In this document: piece after piece, positions 11,101 through 19,116 of the stretch | How positions within the stretch are numbered: the stretch's first letter is position 1 | Layout of the letters: each line of letters starts with the position of its first letter | NCBI GenBank assembly: GCA_910578105.1 | Contig: CAJTPD010000006.1 | Span: forward strand, 122,287-186,286 | DNA: 64,000 nt | Source: an uncultured Odoribacter sp. | GTDB lineage: Bacteria; Bacteroidota; Bacteroidia; Bacteroidales; Marinifilaceae | Direction: 5' to 3' | Translations under genes and position numbers: made by a program | Notes under the pieces: generated by a model | What the model was told of the DNA's origin: nothing | Databases searched by the model: none | Seen by the model: only the letters and a program-made list of their open reading frames with translations

Positions 11101-12745
11101 TATAGAGAATCCGCATTATAAATGGACCATTGACGGTCTGGACCTTCCGGAAGAACACGTGGAATTGGTTTCAGACACGGCGATATTAACATGGATTCCG
11201 CAATTTACTGAAGATGATATTGTCGTGAAAGTTGCTGCTTATTGTGACGGGGCTTGTGAAGAAGTTTATCCGCAACGTTTGCGATTGAAAGCCCGCGAGT
11301 TTGAGGATGTTGCCCTGAAAATTATGACAGATGAAGATCCGGAGGACCGTTTCTGTGCCGGTGATACCGTTAATTTCTGGTTATCAACCCGGAATGCCGG
11401 AAAATCCCCTCAATATACATGGTATAACGATGTATTTGAATTGCCGGAAGAGGAATCTCCTAAGAACGAGGTTGTATATTATGACAGTGCAAAGGTGACC
11501 TTGGTGATGGGACAGGAAGATACCTGGATGCGCGTAGTAATGACTCCGTCGGCTGAAATATGCGTGAAAGAGCCTGTGATTATAGATACTCTTTTTATGA
11601 AGAAGAAACCTTGGATGGAGCCTGTATTGCATATCGACTGTTCAGACACGCTGGTATGTCGGGGAGACTCTGTTTCGATGCTGGCGGTTCAGTCAAATGC
11701 GGGAGCAAATCCGACTTTCCAATGGCAGAGAAGTATTGGAGCACCATTTCCGGACTGGAATTTGGGAACAGATTATTTTGCAACTGTGTTTGTAGATGAA
11801 GAGGATGTTTGGGTGAAATGTACCATGACTCCTTCGAATGATATCTGTTGGGACCAGACTAAACCTATTGTAGATGCTATTAAGATAAATGTTTTCAGGG
11901 ATAGCTCCGAGGTGAGAATCAGTTGTGACATGGAGGATAAGGAATTCGGGGATGAGTTGGTGTTTGAGGCGGAGACAAAGAATCTGTTGGGTGAACCCCG
12001 GTATGAGTGGTATGTGGATGAGATGAAAGCTCCGTGTACGGAATCAGAGTATATTGCCAGTTCGGTAGCTCAGGGGGCTGTCGTATATTGTCTGGTAAGC
12101 GGTGAAAAGATTTGTCAGACTCGTATCAAATCAAATGAAATCATTGTGGATTATGGCAATGTGAACCGGGATACGATGATTGTCATTTATAAAAATGAAA
12201 GAGTGAAAGATTTGAATATGGTGAAGGAGGGGGATGATTTGGCTACGGTATTGTTCAAAATTGACGAGACTGCAAAATTCGGTGTTGGTTCCATCACTAC
12301 GGACGGTAAGTTTAATTACACGCCGATGGCTGGTTTTGTCGGTACAGATGAGGTGAAATATGTTATCGTAAATAGGAAGGATAAATCGGTTGTAGCTGAG
12401 GGATATATTTACATCACAGTACAGGAGAACGATCGTTTCTTTGTGCCGAACCTGATTACGCCGAACGGTGACGGTATCAACGATACTTGGGAATTGGATT
12501 TCCTCAGTGAATATCCGAACCATCTGATACAAGTATTCGACCGTACCGGAAGGATTGTATTTGAAGCCCGGAATTATCAGAATGACTGGGATGGCAAGGG
12601 AATGACAAAGAGCGGATATGTCGGACAGATTAATTTGGTGAACGGCGTATATACTTATATCATTGATTTGGGAGACAAGAACAAAACCATATTGAAATCC
12701 TGGATTGAAATCCGGGCGAATTTAAACCGAAGAAATTACAGATAA
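8150..12745 (+). CDS. T9SS cargo protein with Ig/PKD-like repeats and gliding-motility C-terminal (CHU_C) sorting domain (1531 aa)
   Basis: A signal peptide (about residues 1-19, ending FFAKA) is followed by a unique N-terminal domain to ~170. Ig/PKD-like modules with the same VCAG..VTLTA and GC signatures as the preceding protein then run to ~850. A more divergent region with paired cysteines follows, then a cadherin-like module around 1345-1425 (FNYTPMAGFVGTDEVKY). From ~1430 the sequence FFVPNLITPNGDGINDTW starts a classic gliding-motility-associated C-terminal domain ending in IEIRANLNRRNYR. In this family the domain directs export through the type IX secretion system (type B signal), generally with a PorP/SprF partner. 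Such a partner is encoded directly downstream, which fits cargo-partner pairing. Length and architecture resemble SprB-like adhesins, though much shorter than SprB itself. The ligand is unknown. Confidence 0.9.
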   Translation: MRKIFYLFCLLGTTFFAKADDVTVAFGVFKDGVQGSGSNLVLTSSNFTMEFTDETLGCTLTEADRIAMSLAVTETGTRNIITMSTAGFDKCVPGAKAGDIISLKITLNAPGTDLHGRTALVKFKLAMGTPKFYLNPHNNTTGYTEGDIIDLSDVNAKKYGLNFVAPPPEINVTGTSLCAGETGKTVKATFTNAPADMTGYSIDWGIAGITTSGAISATAGATGSINPAQVTTTQTNKQAKLKNAAGTVVATSANYTVTVNPKPTLTFSPATPSVCSGSGTQITASLNPAGNTYVWKKDGAQVGTSNKLSTGNLTSNATYEVTGTSSARCASDPKTVTVTVKPLPTLTSLTASKNDVCAKEAVTLTANASGATSYTWTNATGNAATASVSPSATTTYGVIAVKDGCNSSKKEVTVTVHTVSVNIAANPPTASYGGSVQLTATPTFNPAGNTANNYSWKGDINGSTSGATLNRVTTNNMTQGSNFEVEVTDNMGCKGSKAITVSVTGDALAVTPPANSPNGYVNTPINTGVTASGGDGNYTYTWTSNDPTVTIQDKGNGNVSITSSTTGTKEVCVEVSSAGDKVKKCFSVIVTDPSVVSLVMSVDKKCAYAGEFLTIEIRGNGANTYSFVLRDQSNSAVMTVTDKASWDTYKVYTNAAGTYKITDFKYKIAGIESTGDIPAPVTAMFDPVPDVKANADGLANIDHCEGDQLILKGSSDEKGLQYTWDNGVTDGVPFEPTMSTTYTVTGTDPVTQCAGTSTVDVTIRPRPTVQAPPMQEVCAGELVTLTATGSADVVDIKWSNNVDNNVPFKPTLTATYEVTVTNDGGCTATDSVKVVVNPAPEIWRSSKNPRNIAIGKDAYFAVSVEGENLTYQWKKKENDVWVDLDDVTNSVPIIIGSHTDSISLLTVPQSWDGSEFRVVVSSDCGADSMDFQLSVKECFEITAELVMDAGIIPDEDPGNLIDGWFCRGQKISLKAVITSEEGYDIENPHYKWTIDGLDLPEEHVELVSDTAILTWIPQFTEDDIVVKVAAYCDGACEEVYPQRLRLKAREFEDVALKIMTDEDPEDRFCAGDTVNFWLSTRNAGKSPQYTWYNDVFELPEEESPKNEVVYYDSAKVTLVMGQEDTWMRVVMTPSAEICVKEPVIIDTLFMKKKPWMEPVLHIDCSDTLVCRGDSVSMLAVQSNAGANPTFQWQRSIGAPFPDWNLGTDYFATVFVDEEDVWVKCTMTPSNDICWDQTKPIVDAIKINVFRDSSEVRISCDMEDKEFGDELVFEAETKNLLGEPRYEWYVDEMKAPCTESEYIASSVAQGAVVYCLVSGEKICQTRIKSNEIIVDYGNVNRDTMIVIYKNERVKDLNMVKEGDDLATVLFKIDETAKFGVGSITTDGKFNYTPMAGFVGTDEVKYVIVNRKDKSVVAEGYIYITVQENDRFFVPNLITPNGDGINDTWELDFLSEYPNHLIQVFDRTGRIVFEARNYQNDWDGKGMTKSGYVGQINLVNGVYTYIIDLGDKNKTILKSWIEIRANLNRRNYR

Positions 12746-12778
12746 ACGAGAGATAAACAATCAGTATATTCAGAATAA

Positions 12779-12817
12779 AGTTCGGATATCCGGAGTTTTC
12801 CGGGTGTCCGGACTTTT
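12779..12817 (+). terminator. Hairpin with short T-run between the CHU_C cargo gene and porP (attenuator or weak terminator)
   Basis: The arms 12779-12793 and 12800-12814 form a 15-bp RNA stem with three G-U pairs around the loop AGTTTT, followed by TTTT. It could partially terminate or stabilise the upstream message and so set the cargo:PorP ratio. The short T-run argues against complete termination. Confidence 0.55.
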
Positions 12818-12844
12818 GGAGGATATGAAAGGGTTATAAAAATT

Positions 12845-13789
12845 ATGGGTATGAAGAGCGTATTGATTTTGTTTTTAGTGCTGACAACCTGTGTCGGATA
12901 TGCGCAAAATAGTGTTTTGACATTTACAGATTATGGTGCGGCTCAGCCATTGATCAATCCGGCAGCCATGGGACATGAGAGCGGAGCTAACGGTTTGCTG
13001 CTTTACCGTAGCCGTTTTGAAAAAACAGATTATTGGCCCTCTACCGGAGCTTTTAATATTAATTCCATTCTGAAGGATAAAAATTTTGGAGGTGGCCTTT
13101 CTGTGATTTTTGATAAATACGGGCCTTATCAAAAGTTGTTTCTTTATGTTGCCGGTACATATAAGCTGAAAGTGAACGAAGGAAAGAATTTATATTTCGG
13201 TTTGCAGGCAGGTATTAATTATGTTTCTAATGAAGGGGAATACAAAGTGTCGCAGGAGGAAACTGTATTTTCCGATAATTATAGCCAGCCGAATTTCGGA
13301 TTTGGGTTGCACTTTGAGACCGAGAATTATTTTGTAGGGGCATCTATTCCGGAATTTCGTTATAATACCCTGGATGAAAACGGGGATAAAATCAGTGAGA
13401 CGGCCTCGGAGATGATGAAGATTTATATGTACGGAGGTTTTCGTTTTAAAGTAGGTAAGACTACCCAGTTGATGCCCTACGCTTATTTGTCGTATTGTGA
13501 GTACGAAGACATGAAATTAGATTTGGGGGCCAAATTGATATTGAAGGAATCTTTTGAATTTGGTTTGCAATACCGGACGAAAGAAGCTTTTGGAGTTTTG
13601 TTGCGGGTGAGATTGTTTGAAGATTTGTGGTTAGGCTATTCTTTCGAAGGAAATAGTGCCGATGTCGGGAATAAGTTCAATTCAACACAGGAAATCGGAT
13701 TAACTTTCCATTTTGGCAAGAAAGGTAAAAAATCTTCGGCTACGGAGGAGAAAGCAGATGAAAGTATCAATTCAATACGTTATTTCTAA
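12845..13789 (+). CDS. PorP/SprF family type IX secretion outer-membrane protein
   Basis: A 314-aa protein with signal peptide (LTTCVGYAQ) followed by the family signature near the mature N-terminus (FTDYGAAQPLINPAAMG, then GLLLYRSRF). The rest alternates beta strands typical of this outer-membrane barrel family, with repeated aromatic/Gly strands such as LYFGLQAGINYVS and YMYGGFRFKVG. PorP/SprF proteins work with T9SS to place CHU_C-type cargo on the cell surface; SprF is specifically needed for SprB. The preceding gene encodes such a cargo, so this copy is probably its dedicated partner. The stop overlaps the next start by one base (TAATG at 13787-13791), implying translational coupling. 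ATG 12845 or ATG 12851 could be used. The final ~20 residues are charged, unlike a barrel end. Confidence 0.88.
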   Translation: MGMKSVLILFLVLTTCVGYAQNSVLTFTDYGAAQPLINPAAMGHESGANGLLLYRSRFEKTDYWPSTGAFNINSILKDKNFGGGLSVIFDKYGPYQKLFLYVAGTYKLKVNEGKNLYFGLQAGINYVSNEGEYKVSQEETVFSDNYSQPNFGFGLHFETENYFVGASIPEFRYNTLDENGDKISETASEMMKIYMYGGFRFKVGKTTQLMPYAYLSYCEYEDMKLDLGAKLILKESFEFGLQYRTKEAFGVLLRVRLFEDLWLGYSFEGNSADVGNKFNSTQEIGLTFHFGKKGKKSSATEEKADESINSIRYF

Positions 13790-15834
13790 TGAGATTACTG
13801 GGCATTCTATTACTCGTTGTTTTTTTCACTCCGGGCCTGGAGGCTCAGACGCGGGCAGATAAACTTTTTGAGAGGGGGGATTATCTGGAAGCTTTGAAGC
13901 AATATCAGAAAGAATTAGAGAATACCGGAGAGGAAAGTGGTGAGAAAAAGGATTTGCTGAAGATGAGAGTGGCAAATTGTTTTTTTCATTTGAATGATGT
14001 TGTCCGCGCCGGACAGGTATATAAGACTGTAAATCCGGATTTGCTGGGGGCAGAGGATTTGACTTATTATTCAATTACTCTTTTACGTTCCGGGGAGTAT
14101 AATAAGGCTGCAGAACAGATAGAATTGGCAGAGACATTGGGAGCTGATCCTGCGGTTGTCGACAGGATAAAGAATTCCTGTGAGTTTGCTGCTATGGTTG
14201 CAAAAGAGAAGTCTGTATATACAGCAAAGAAAACAAAGATTGATTTTTCCGGTTTTTCTGCGGGAGTGACTTATTACAAGGGACGGGGGGTTATTCTGGC
14301 TGCTCCCGGGGTAGGAGAAGAGGCTGTGAAAGATAGCCGTGGATATAAGGTGACGCGTTTGTATAATGCTGTATTTACCGGGGACGGGGCGAGTGGCAGA
14401 TTGTTGCCTTTTGCGAATGAGCTGGCAGATAAATATCATATCGGGGCAGTTACTTTTTCCCGTGATTTTAAACGGATTTATTATACCCGTACAATTTTGA
14501 AGAAAGACGGGACCAGTATTCTGAAATTGATGACTGCTACGGAAGAAGGAGGTAAATGGGGAAATGTGGAGGAATTGAACATAAATTCAGAGGAGTATTC
14601 GTGTGCACATCCCTGTTTGTACAGGGATTCTTTGTTGTTTTTTGTATCGGATATGCCGGGAGGAATCGGAGGAAAAGATATTTATGTGACAGAGGTTAAT
14701 GGTGCGGAATGTGGAGAAATCAGGAATTTAGGGGAGCAAATCAATACTATGTTCGATGAGCTTTTTCCTTTTATGGCTGAAGATGGCAGGCTGTATTTTG
14801 CTTCTAACGGGCATGTCGGTTTGGGTGGTTTGGATGTTTTTGTATCGCAGATGCTTCCTGATGGTAGCTGGAGTATGCCGATGAATATGGGACGTCCGGT
14901 GAATTCTTCTATGGATGATTTTGCATTGGTATTTCGTGATACCACTTGTACAGATGGCTATGTTTCTTCTAACCGGGGAGGAACCGGTTATAATGATTTT
15001 CTGTTTTCTTTGCGTTTGTTGCCTACTCATAAAGCGTCGCCAAAGGTGTTAGCTGATAAGCCGGCCCAGCAAGCGGAAAAGCAACAACCTGTACCTGCGG
15101 ATCAGATGTTTTCGGTTGATTATCGGTATGCAATACAGATCGGAGCTTTCCGTAATCCGGTGCCGCGTGTGTTTTTTGAGAAATTCCAGAATGTAAAAGT
15201 GTATCTGGGGTATGACAATATTTACCGTTATACGGTGGGAGAGTATCCGGAGGAACAATTGGCCCAGATGGAATTGCAATACGTGCGGAAAGACATCAGT
15301 GATGCTTTTGTAATGAATGTGGAACGCTATGTGGCCGAGCGAAAAATTCAGCATGATGTGAAAGGAGATGATATCAGTGATGATGAATTGTTATTGAGGC
15401 GTTTAAAGAATTTTGAAAAGGCAGGTAAATTATTGGAGAAGAAGAAACAGCAATTGCCTGTTCCCCGAGTATTGAATAAGCCTTTGAATAGCGAATATCA
15501 TGCTCCGGAAACCGGCTATACGGTTGTCTTGATGTCTGCCAATCAGGTATATGATCCGTCTGCTTTTCAGGGGATAAATAATATAGATGTTTTTGCTGTT
15601 TCCGAAGGAAAGTATATGTATTGTGCCGGTCTTTTTGACTCGGAGGGAGAAGCGTATGCGGAACTATCCAAAGCGCAGTCCAGAGGTTTTAAGGATGCTT
15701 ATATTTTGCATCGGAACGGAGGAGAGTTTTATTCCGGGATAGCCAATCCGTCGGCATATGTCAGGTCTGCCTCAGTACCTGCTTCGGTTCGCCGGCAAAA
15801 GGCATCTGAATTAAAAAGTATTCTCAATTTTTAG
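13789..15834 (+). CDS. PorE-like periplasmic protein: TPR, PD40 beta-propeller and tandem SPOR-like domains
   Basis: A 681-aa protein with signal peptide (residues 1-19, ending GLEAQ). TPR-like helices (about 20-130; KLFERGDYLEALKQYQKEL) come first. A WD40-like PD40 propeller (about 150-415) follows, with blades such as FSRDFKRIYYTRT and FMAEDGRLYFASNG. Two SPOR-like units close the protein: about 443-520 (YAIQIGAF ... YRYTVGEY) and 574-650 (YTVVLMSA ... YMYCAGLF). In PorE and its relatives the TPR-PD40 part meets PorP while a C-terminal OmpA domain grips peptidoglycan. Here no OmpA domain is visible, and SPOR domains, known to bind denuded glycan strands, take that position. It is coupled to the PorP/SprF gene by a 1-bp overlap. 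The role as peptidoglycan anchor of this T9SS cargo module is inference. Confidence 0.8.
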   Translation: MRLLGILLLVVFFTPGLEAQTRADKLFERGDYLEALKQYQKELENTGEESGEKKDLLKMRVANCFFHLNDVVRAGQVYKTVNPDLLGAEDLTYYSITLLRSGEYNKAAEQIELAETLGADPAVVDRIKNSCEFAAMVAKEKSVYTAKKTKIDFSGFSAGVTYYKGRGVILAAPGVGEEAVKDSRGYKVTRLYNAVFTGDGASGRLLPFANELADKYHIGAVTFSRDFKRIYYTRTILKKDGTSILKLMTATEEGGKWGNVEELNINSEEYSCAHPCLYRDSLLFFVSDMPGGIGGKDIYVTEVNGAECGEIRNLGEQINTMFDELFPFMAEDGRLYFASNGHVGLGGLDVFVSQMLPDGSWSMPMNMGRPVNSSMDDFALVFRDTTCTDGYVSSNRGGTGYNDFLFSLRLLPTHKASPKVLADKPAQQAEKQQPVPADQMFSVDYRYAIQIGAFRNPVPRVFFEKFQNVKVYLGYDNIYRYTVGEYPEEQLAQMELQYVRKDISDAFVMNVERYVAERKIQHDVKGDDISDDELLLRRLKNFEKAGKLLEKKKQQLPVPRVLNKPLNSEYHAPETGYTVVLMSANQVYDPSAFQGINNIDVFAVSEGKYMYCAGLFDSEGEAYAELSKAQSRGFKDAYILHRNGGEFYSGIANPSAYVRSASVPASVRRQKASELKSILNF

Positions 15835-15902
15835 TGCTTGTTGAAATCTGAGTTATTGAAGATTTGTAACTTTACCGGGAATCACCCCGTTTATGGTGTT
15901 GT

Positions 15903-16568
15903 ATGATTGCCGCAGAGTTAATATCAAATGTTGTTCCGGTGCTGAAACGGGAAGACACCTGTTTGCAGGCGTTGAGCTGGATGGAATTGTTCCGGGTTTC
16001 CCACCTTCCTATAGTGGAGGGGAAAACTTATCTGGGGCTGGTTGCTGATGAGCTGATTTATTCGCACGGGAATCTGAATGATAAATTGGAAGTGTTGCAG
16101 ATTCCGGCAGAAGGAACTTTTGTTTATGAAAATAATCATATTTATGATGTAATCGGATTGGTTTCTTCACATTTGTTGTCTGTAGTTGCGGTATTGGATT
16201 TGAAAAATAATTTCAGGGGTTCGGTGAGGGCCACGGATATTTTAAGACATTTGGATAGTTTGTTGTGTGCAGAGCAACCGGGTGGAATTATTGTTTTGGA
16301 AGTAAACCGGGCAGATTATTCAATGACTGAAATTGCACAGATTGTAGAATACAACGAGTTGCAGATTTTAAGTTGTTATCTTTCCTGTCCGCAGGATTCC
16401 AGGCAGGCGAAACTTACTTTAAAGATTAATACTCTTTATATTGATCCTTTGATGGATACTTTTATCCGTTACGGTTATACTATTAAGGATAGTTTTGTAA
16501 TGGGACAGGAAGGGCAGGATAGTTTTCAGGAACGCTACGGGTTATTGATGAAATACCTGTCGATGTGA
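15903..16568 (+). CDS. CBS-domain protein (CBS pair plus ACT-like C-terminus)
   Basis: A 221-aa soluble protein. Two CBS motifs are visible: about residues 1-55 (VLKREDTCLQALSWM ... HLPIVEG..YLGLV) and 65-115 (IPAEGTFVYENNHIYDVIGLV ... VAVLD..NNFRGSV). A C-terminal beta-alpha region from ~127 (GGIIVLEVNRADYSMTEIAQIVE) resembles an ACT domain. CBS pairs usually bind adenosine-containing ligands and regulate a partner, but no partner can be assigned from sequence. In Bacteroidetes this protein is commonly found just upstream of nadK, as here (61 bp gap). A link to NAD(P) metabolism is therefore suggested by context only. An upstream box TAACTTTA (15867-15874) is close to the -7 consensus. Confidence 0.8.
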   Translation: MIAAELISNVVPVLKREDTCLQALSWMELFRVSHLPIVEGKTYLGLVADELIYSHGNLNDKLEVLQIPAEGTFVYENNHIYDVIGLVSSHLLSVVAVLDLKNNFRGSVRATDILRHLDSLLCAEQPGGIIVLEVNRADYSMTEIAQIVEYNELQILSCYLSCPQDSRQAKLTLKINTLYIDPLMDTFIRYGYTIKDSFVMGQEGQDSFQERYGLLMKYLSM

Positions 16569-16591
16569 TTGAAAAATTGCTTTGGATGCCC

Positions 16592-16599
16592 TATCTTTG
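16592..16599 (+). promoter_or_regulatory. -7 promoter box of nadK
   Basis: TATCTTTG matches the Bacteroidetes -7 consensus TAnnTTTG and lies 30 bp before the nadK start. No clear TTTG -33 box stands at the usual spacing. Confidence 0.55.
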
Positions 16600-16629
16600 C
16601 CTGTGCGCGTGATTTAATTTTCAGTTTTA

Positions 16630-17517
16630 ATGACAGTAGCAATATACGGGAAACATATCGGAACAGAATTTTTGAATTATCTGAAATGTTTGATATCCAG
16701 TCTTCAGGAGCGTCATATTTCTATAATTTGTGAAGAGGGTTTTGCCCGTTTGTTAAGAGAGAGATTTGCTTATGCACCCGGTTTTAGCCGGACTTTTGGC
16801 CGGGAAGGGATTGGTGTGGATGAGGTGGTTATGTTGTTGAGCATAGGTGGAGACGGTACTTTTCTTGATTCCGTCGTATATGTCAAAGATAGTGAAGTAC
16901 CGATTCTGGGAGTCAATAGCGGTAGACTGGGATTTTTGGCGAATGTCAGGGCGGATGAGATTGAAAAGGCGGTGGAATGTATTACTACGGGATGTTATAC
17001 GACAGAGCAGCGGGAAATGCTTGCTTTGCAGATAGATAATAAGAATTTGCCCGGTTACGATTATGCTTTAAACGAAGTGGGGGTATTGAAGGCAGCTACT
17101 TCTTCTTTGCTGAATATTCATGCTTATATTGGTGAGGTTTATCTTACCGCTTATTGGGCGGATGGTTTGGTGGTGTCGACTCCGACCGGTTCTACTGCCT
17201 ATTCTCTTAGCGGCGGCGGACCTATTGTCAGTCCGGATTGCCGGAATTTAATCCTGACTCCGATTTGTCCGCACAATTTGAGTATGCGTCCTTTGGTTGT
17301 ACCGGATAATGCGGAAATTACTTTGCAGGTGGAAAGCCGCTCCGGAGATTTTGTTCTGAGTATGGATTCCAGAATCAGAAAGCTGGAGGATAAGCATCGG
17401 TTGAAAATCCGGACGAATGGGCATCGGATAAAAGTGGTGACACTGGAAGGACATAATTATTATGAGACGTTGAGGAATAAGCTGATGTGGGGGGAGGACA
17501 GGCGAAATGGACGATGA
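16630..17517 (+). CDS. nadK: NAD kinase
   Basis: A 295-aa ATP-dependent NAD kinase that makes NADP. The diagnostic GGDGT motif is at about residues 74-78 (LLSIGGDGTFLDSV). It is followed by the NAD-binding GVNSGRLGFLAN segment, the conserved NE(V/A) region (YALNEVGVLKA), and the TPTGSTAYSLSGGGPI loop that closes over the substrates. Length and motif order are normal for the family. It begins the run nadK - DUF6089 - uppS - bamA - ompH, a gene order often kept in Bacteroidetes, and only 3 bp separate its stop from the next start. It acts in the cytoplasm. Confidence 0.96.
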   Translation: MTVAIYGKHIGTEFLNYLKCLISSLQERHISIICEEGFARLLRERFAYAPGFSRTFGREGIGVDEVVMLLSIGGDGTFLDSVVYVKDSEVPILGVNSGRLGFLANVRADEIEKAVECITTGCYTTEQREMLALQIDNKNLPGYDYALNEVGVLKAATSSLLNIHAYIGEVYLTAYWADGLVVSTPTGSTAYSLSGGGPIVSPDCRNLILTPICPHNLSMRPLVVPDNAEITLQVESRSGDFVLSMDSRIRKLEDKHRLKIRTNGHRIKVVTLEGHNYYETLRNKLMWGEDRRNGR

Positions 17518-17520
17518 ATA

Positions 17521-18255
17521 ATGAGGGATATGGATGAAAATAAGATTTTGTGGTGCGGAGAGAAGACAGAACACTTCTCTGCATGTTATTGTTTGTTAGC
17601 ATTTGTTACCCGATTTTTCACTTTTCTGTATATGCTGTTACCGCTTTTGTGTGTATCTTTGAACAGTTTTTGTCAGCCGGGAGCAGAAGTGGGGATTTTA
17701 GGAGGAGAAAGTTATTATTTGGGGGAATATAATGCAGGGCATTTTAAGAACAGGCAGTTTTATGTGGCGGGCTTGTACCGTTACAATCTGAATGATCGTT
17801 TTGCTTTGCGTTTGAATGCCGGTTTTTCAAAAATAGATATTCAGGGAGTACCTTTACTATCTAATGGGACAGAGGTCTATCCGGATGGATTTCATTGCAA
17901 AGTAAAAGATATTTCAGCTATGGTGGAGTTTAATTTCCGGAGTTTTATGGTTCAAAAAATAGAGAAATCTTCCTGGTGGAGTCCTTATATGTTGGCAGGA
18001 GTTGGATTACTTAAGGCTGGAGATGCAGGCAGCGTGTCGATACCGTTGGGTGTTGGAGTGAAATTTAATTTATATCGTCAGTTGTCGTGCGGGGTGGAAT
18101 GGACGACCCGGAAATTGTTTACAGATAAGGTAGACCAATTGTCTGACCCCTGGGGGACAGGTGAAACGAATTTTATTTTTAACAAAGATTGGTTTTTTGT
18201 AGCCGGGATTACGTTGACTTATCGTTTTCCGATGAATCCGGAATGTTTTTTTTAG
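17521..18255 (+). CDS. DUF6089-family outer-membrane beta-barrel protein
   Basis: The open frame gives 244 aa. The first ~55 residues contain a signal-like hydrophobic stretch (RFFTFLYMLLPLLCVSLN, then SFCQ). The mature part begins PGAEVGILGGESYYLGEYN, a hallmark of this family, and continues with beta-barrel strands such as FALRLNAGFSKI, YMLAGVGLL and FVAGITLTYRF. The family has no defined biochemical role; its steady position between nadK and uppS/bamA suggests an envelope function. Start choice is uncertain. ATG 17521 gives a long N-region, and ATG 17632 would begin inside the hydrophobic stretch and lack a positive charge, so the upstream start is kept. Confidence 0.78.
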   Translation: MRDMDENKILWCGEKTEHFSACYCLLAFVTRFFTFLYMLLPLLCVSLNSFCQPGAEVGILGGESYYLGEYNAGHFKNRQFYVAGLYRYNLNDRFALRLNAGFSKIDIQGVPLLSNGTEVYPDGFHCKVKDISAMVEFNFRSFMVQKIEKSSWWSPYMLAGVGLLKAGDAGSVSIPLGVGVKFNLYRQLSCGVEWTTRKLFTDKVDQLSDPWGTGETNFIFNKDWFFVAGITLTYRFPMNPECFF

Positions 18256-18275
18256 GGATGTAGGATGAATGAGTA

Positions 18276-19043
18276 ATGATGAATGATATTAAACAAGAAA
18301 TTATAGCGGCGGGCTTGCCGGAACATGTAGCTATTATTATGGACGGTAATGGCCGGTGGGCACGGCAACGCGGACTGGAACGTATTTATGGGCATAAACA
18401 GGGAGTGGATACCGTAAAGAAGGTGGTGGAAGCTGCCCGGGATATAGGGTTGAAGTATCTTACTTTATATACTTTTTCCATAGAAAACTGGAATCGTCCG
18501 AGGACAGAGGTGGATGCTCTGATGGGATTAATGGCTGAAGCCATTGTCCGGGAAACTCCGGAACTTATGCGTCAGGGGGTGAGGATTAAGGTGATTGGGC
18601 ATACGACAGATTTACCTGCCGGAGTGTGGCAGAAGATAAGCAAACTGATTGAGGAAACTGCTGCCAATACTGGTGTGACTTTAATACTGGCATTGAGTTA
18701 TGGTGCCCGTTGGGAAATTCTTCGTGCTGCGCGGCTTGTAGCTGAAGAGTATAAGGCAGGAAAGCTGGAGAATTTAGAGCATCTGGATGAGCTTTGTTTT
18801 AATAGGTATTTGACGACAGCGGGGATTCCGGATCCTGATTTGTTGGTCAGAACCAGTGGTGAATGCCGTTTGAGTAATTTTCTGTTGTGGCAGTGTGCCT
18901 ATACGGAATTTTATTTTATCGATAAATTTTGGCCTGATTTTGAAAAAGATGATTTATATTTGGCAATCCGTAATTTTCAGAACCGTGAAAGGAGGTTTGG
19001 AATGACGGGGGAACAGGTAAGGACGGAGCAGAATTTTTTGTGA
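18276..19043 (+). CDS. uppS: Isoprenyl transferase (undecaprenyl diphosphate synthase)
   Basis: A 255-aa cis-prenyltransferase. The substrate-binding motif MDGNGRWARQRG is near residues 22-33, followed by GHKQGVDTVKKVV. The conserved YTFSIENWNRP segment and the C-terminal RTSGECRLSNFLLWQ with YTEFYF.. complete the family fingerprint. It condenses isopentenyl diphosphate onto farnesyl diphosphate to give the C55 lipid carrier for peptidoglycan and surface glycans. It sits between DUF6089 and bamA in the conserved envelope block. ATG 18276 and ATG 18279 are adjacent candidates. Confidence 0.96.
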   Translation: MMNDIKQEIIAAGLPEHVAIIMDGNGRWARQRGLERIYGHKQGVDTVKKVVEAARDIGLKYLTLYTFSIENWNRPRTEVDALMGLMAEAIVRETPELMRQGVRIKVIGHTTDLPAGVWQKISKLIEETAANTGVTLILALSYGARWEILRAARLVAEEYKAGKLENLEHLDELCFNRYLTTAGIPDPDLLVRTSGECRLSNFLLWQCAYTEFYFIDKFWPDFEKDDLYLAIRNFQNRERRFGMTGEQVRTEQNFL

Positions 19044-19116
19044 AAATAGATATGGGGGGGAGTTGGTAGATAATAATTTGTATCAGTAATGCAACTTTGT
19101 TGCCAAAAGAAGATAT

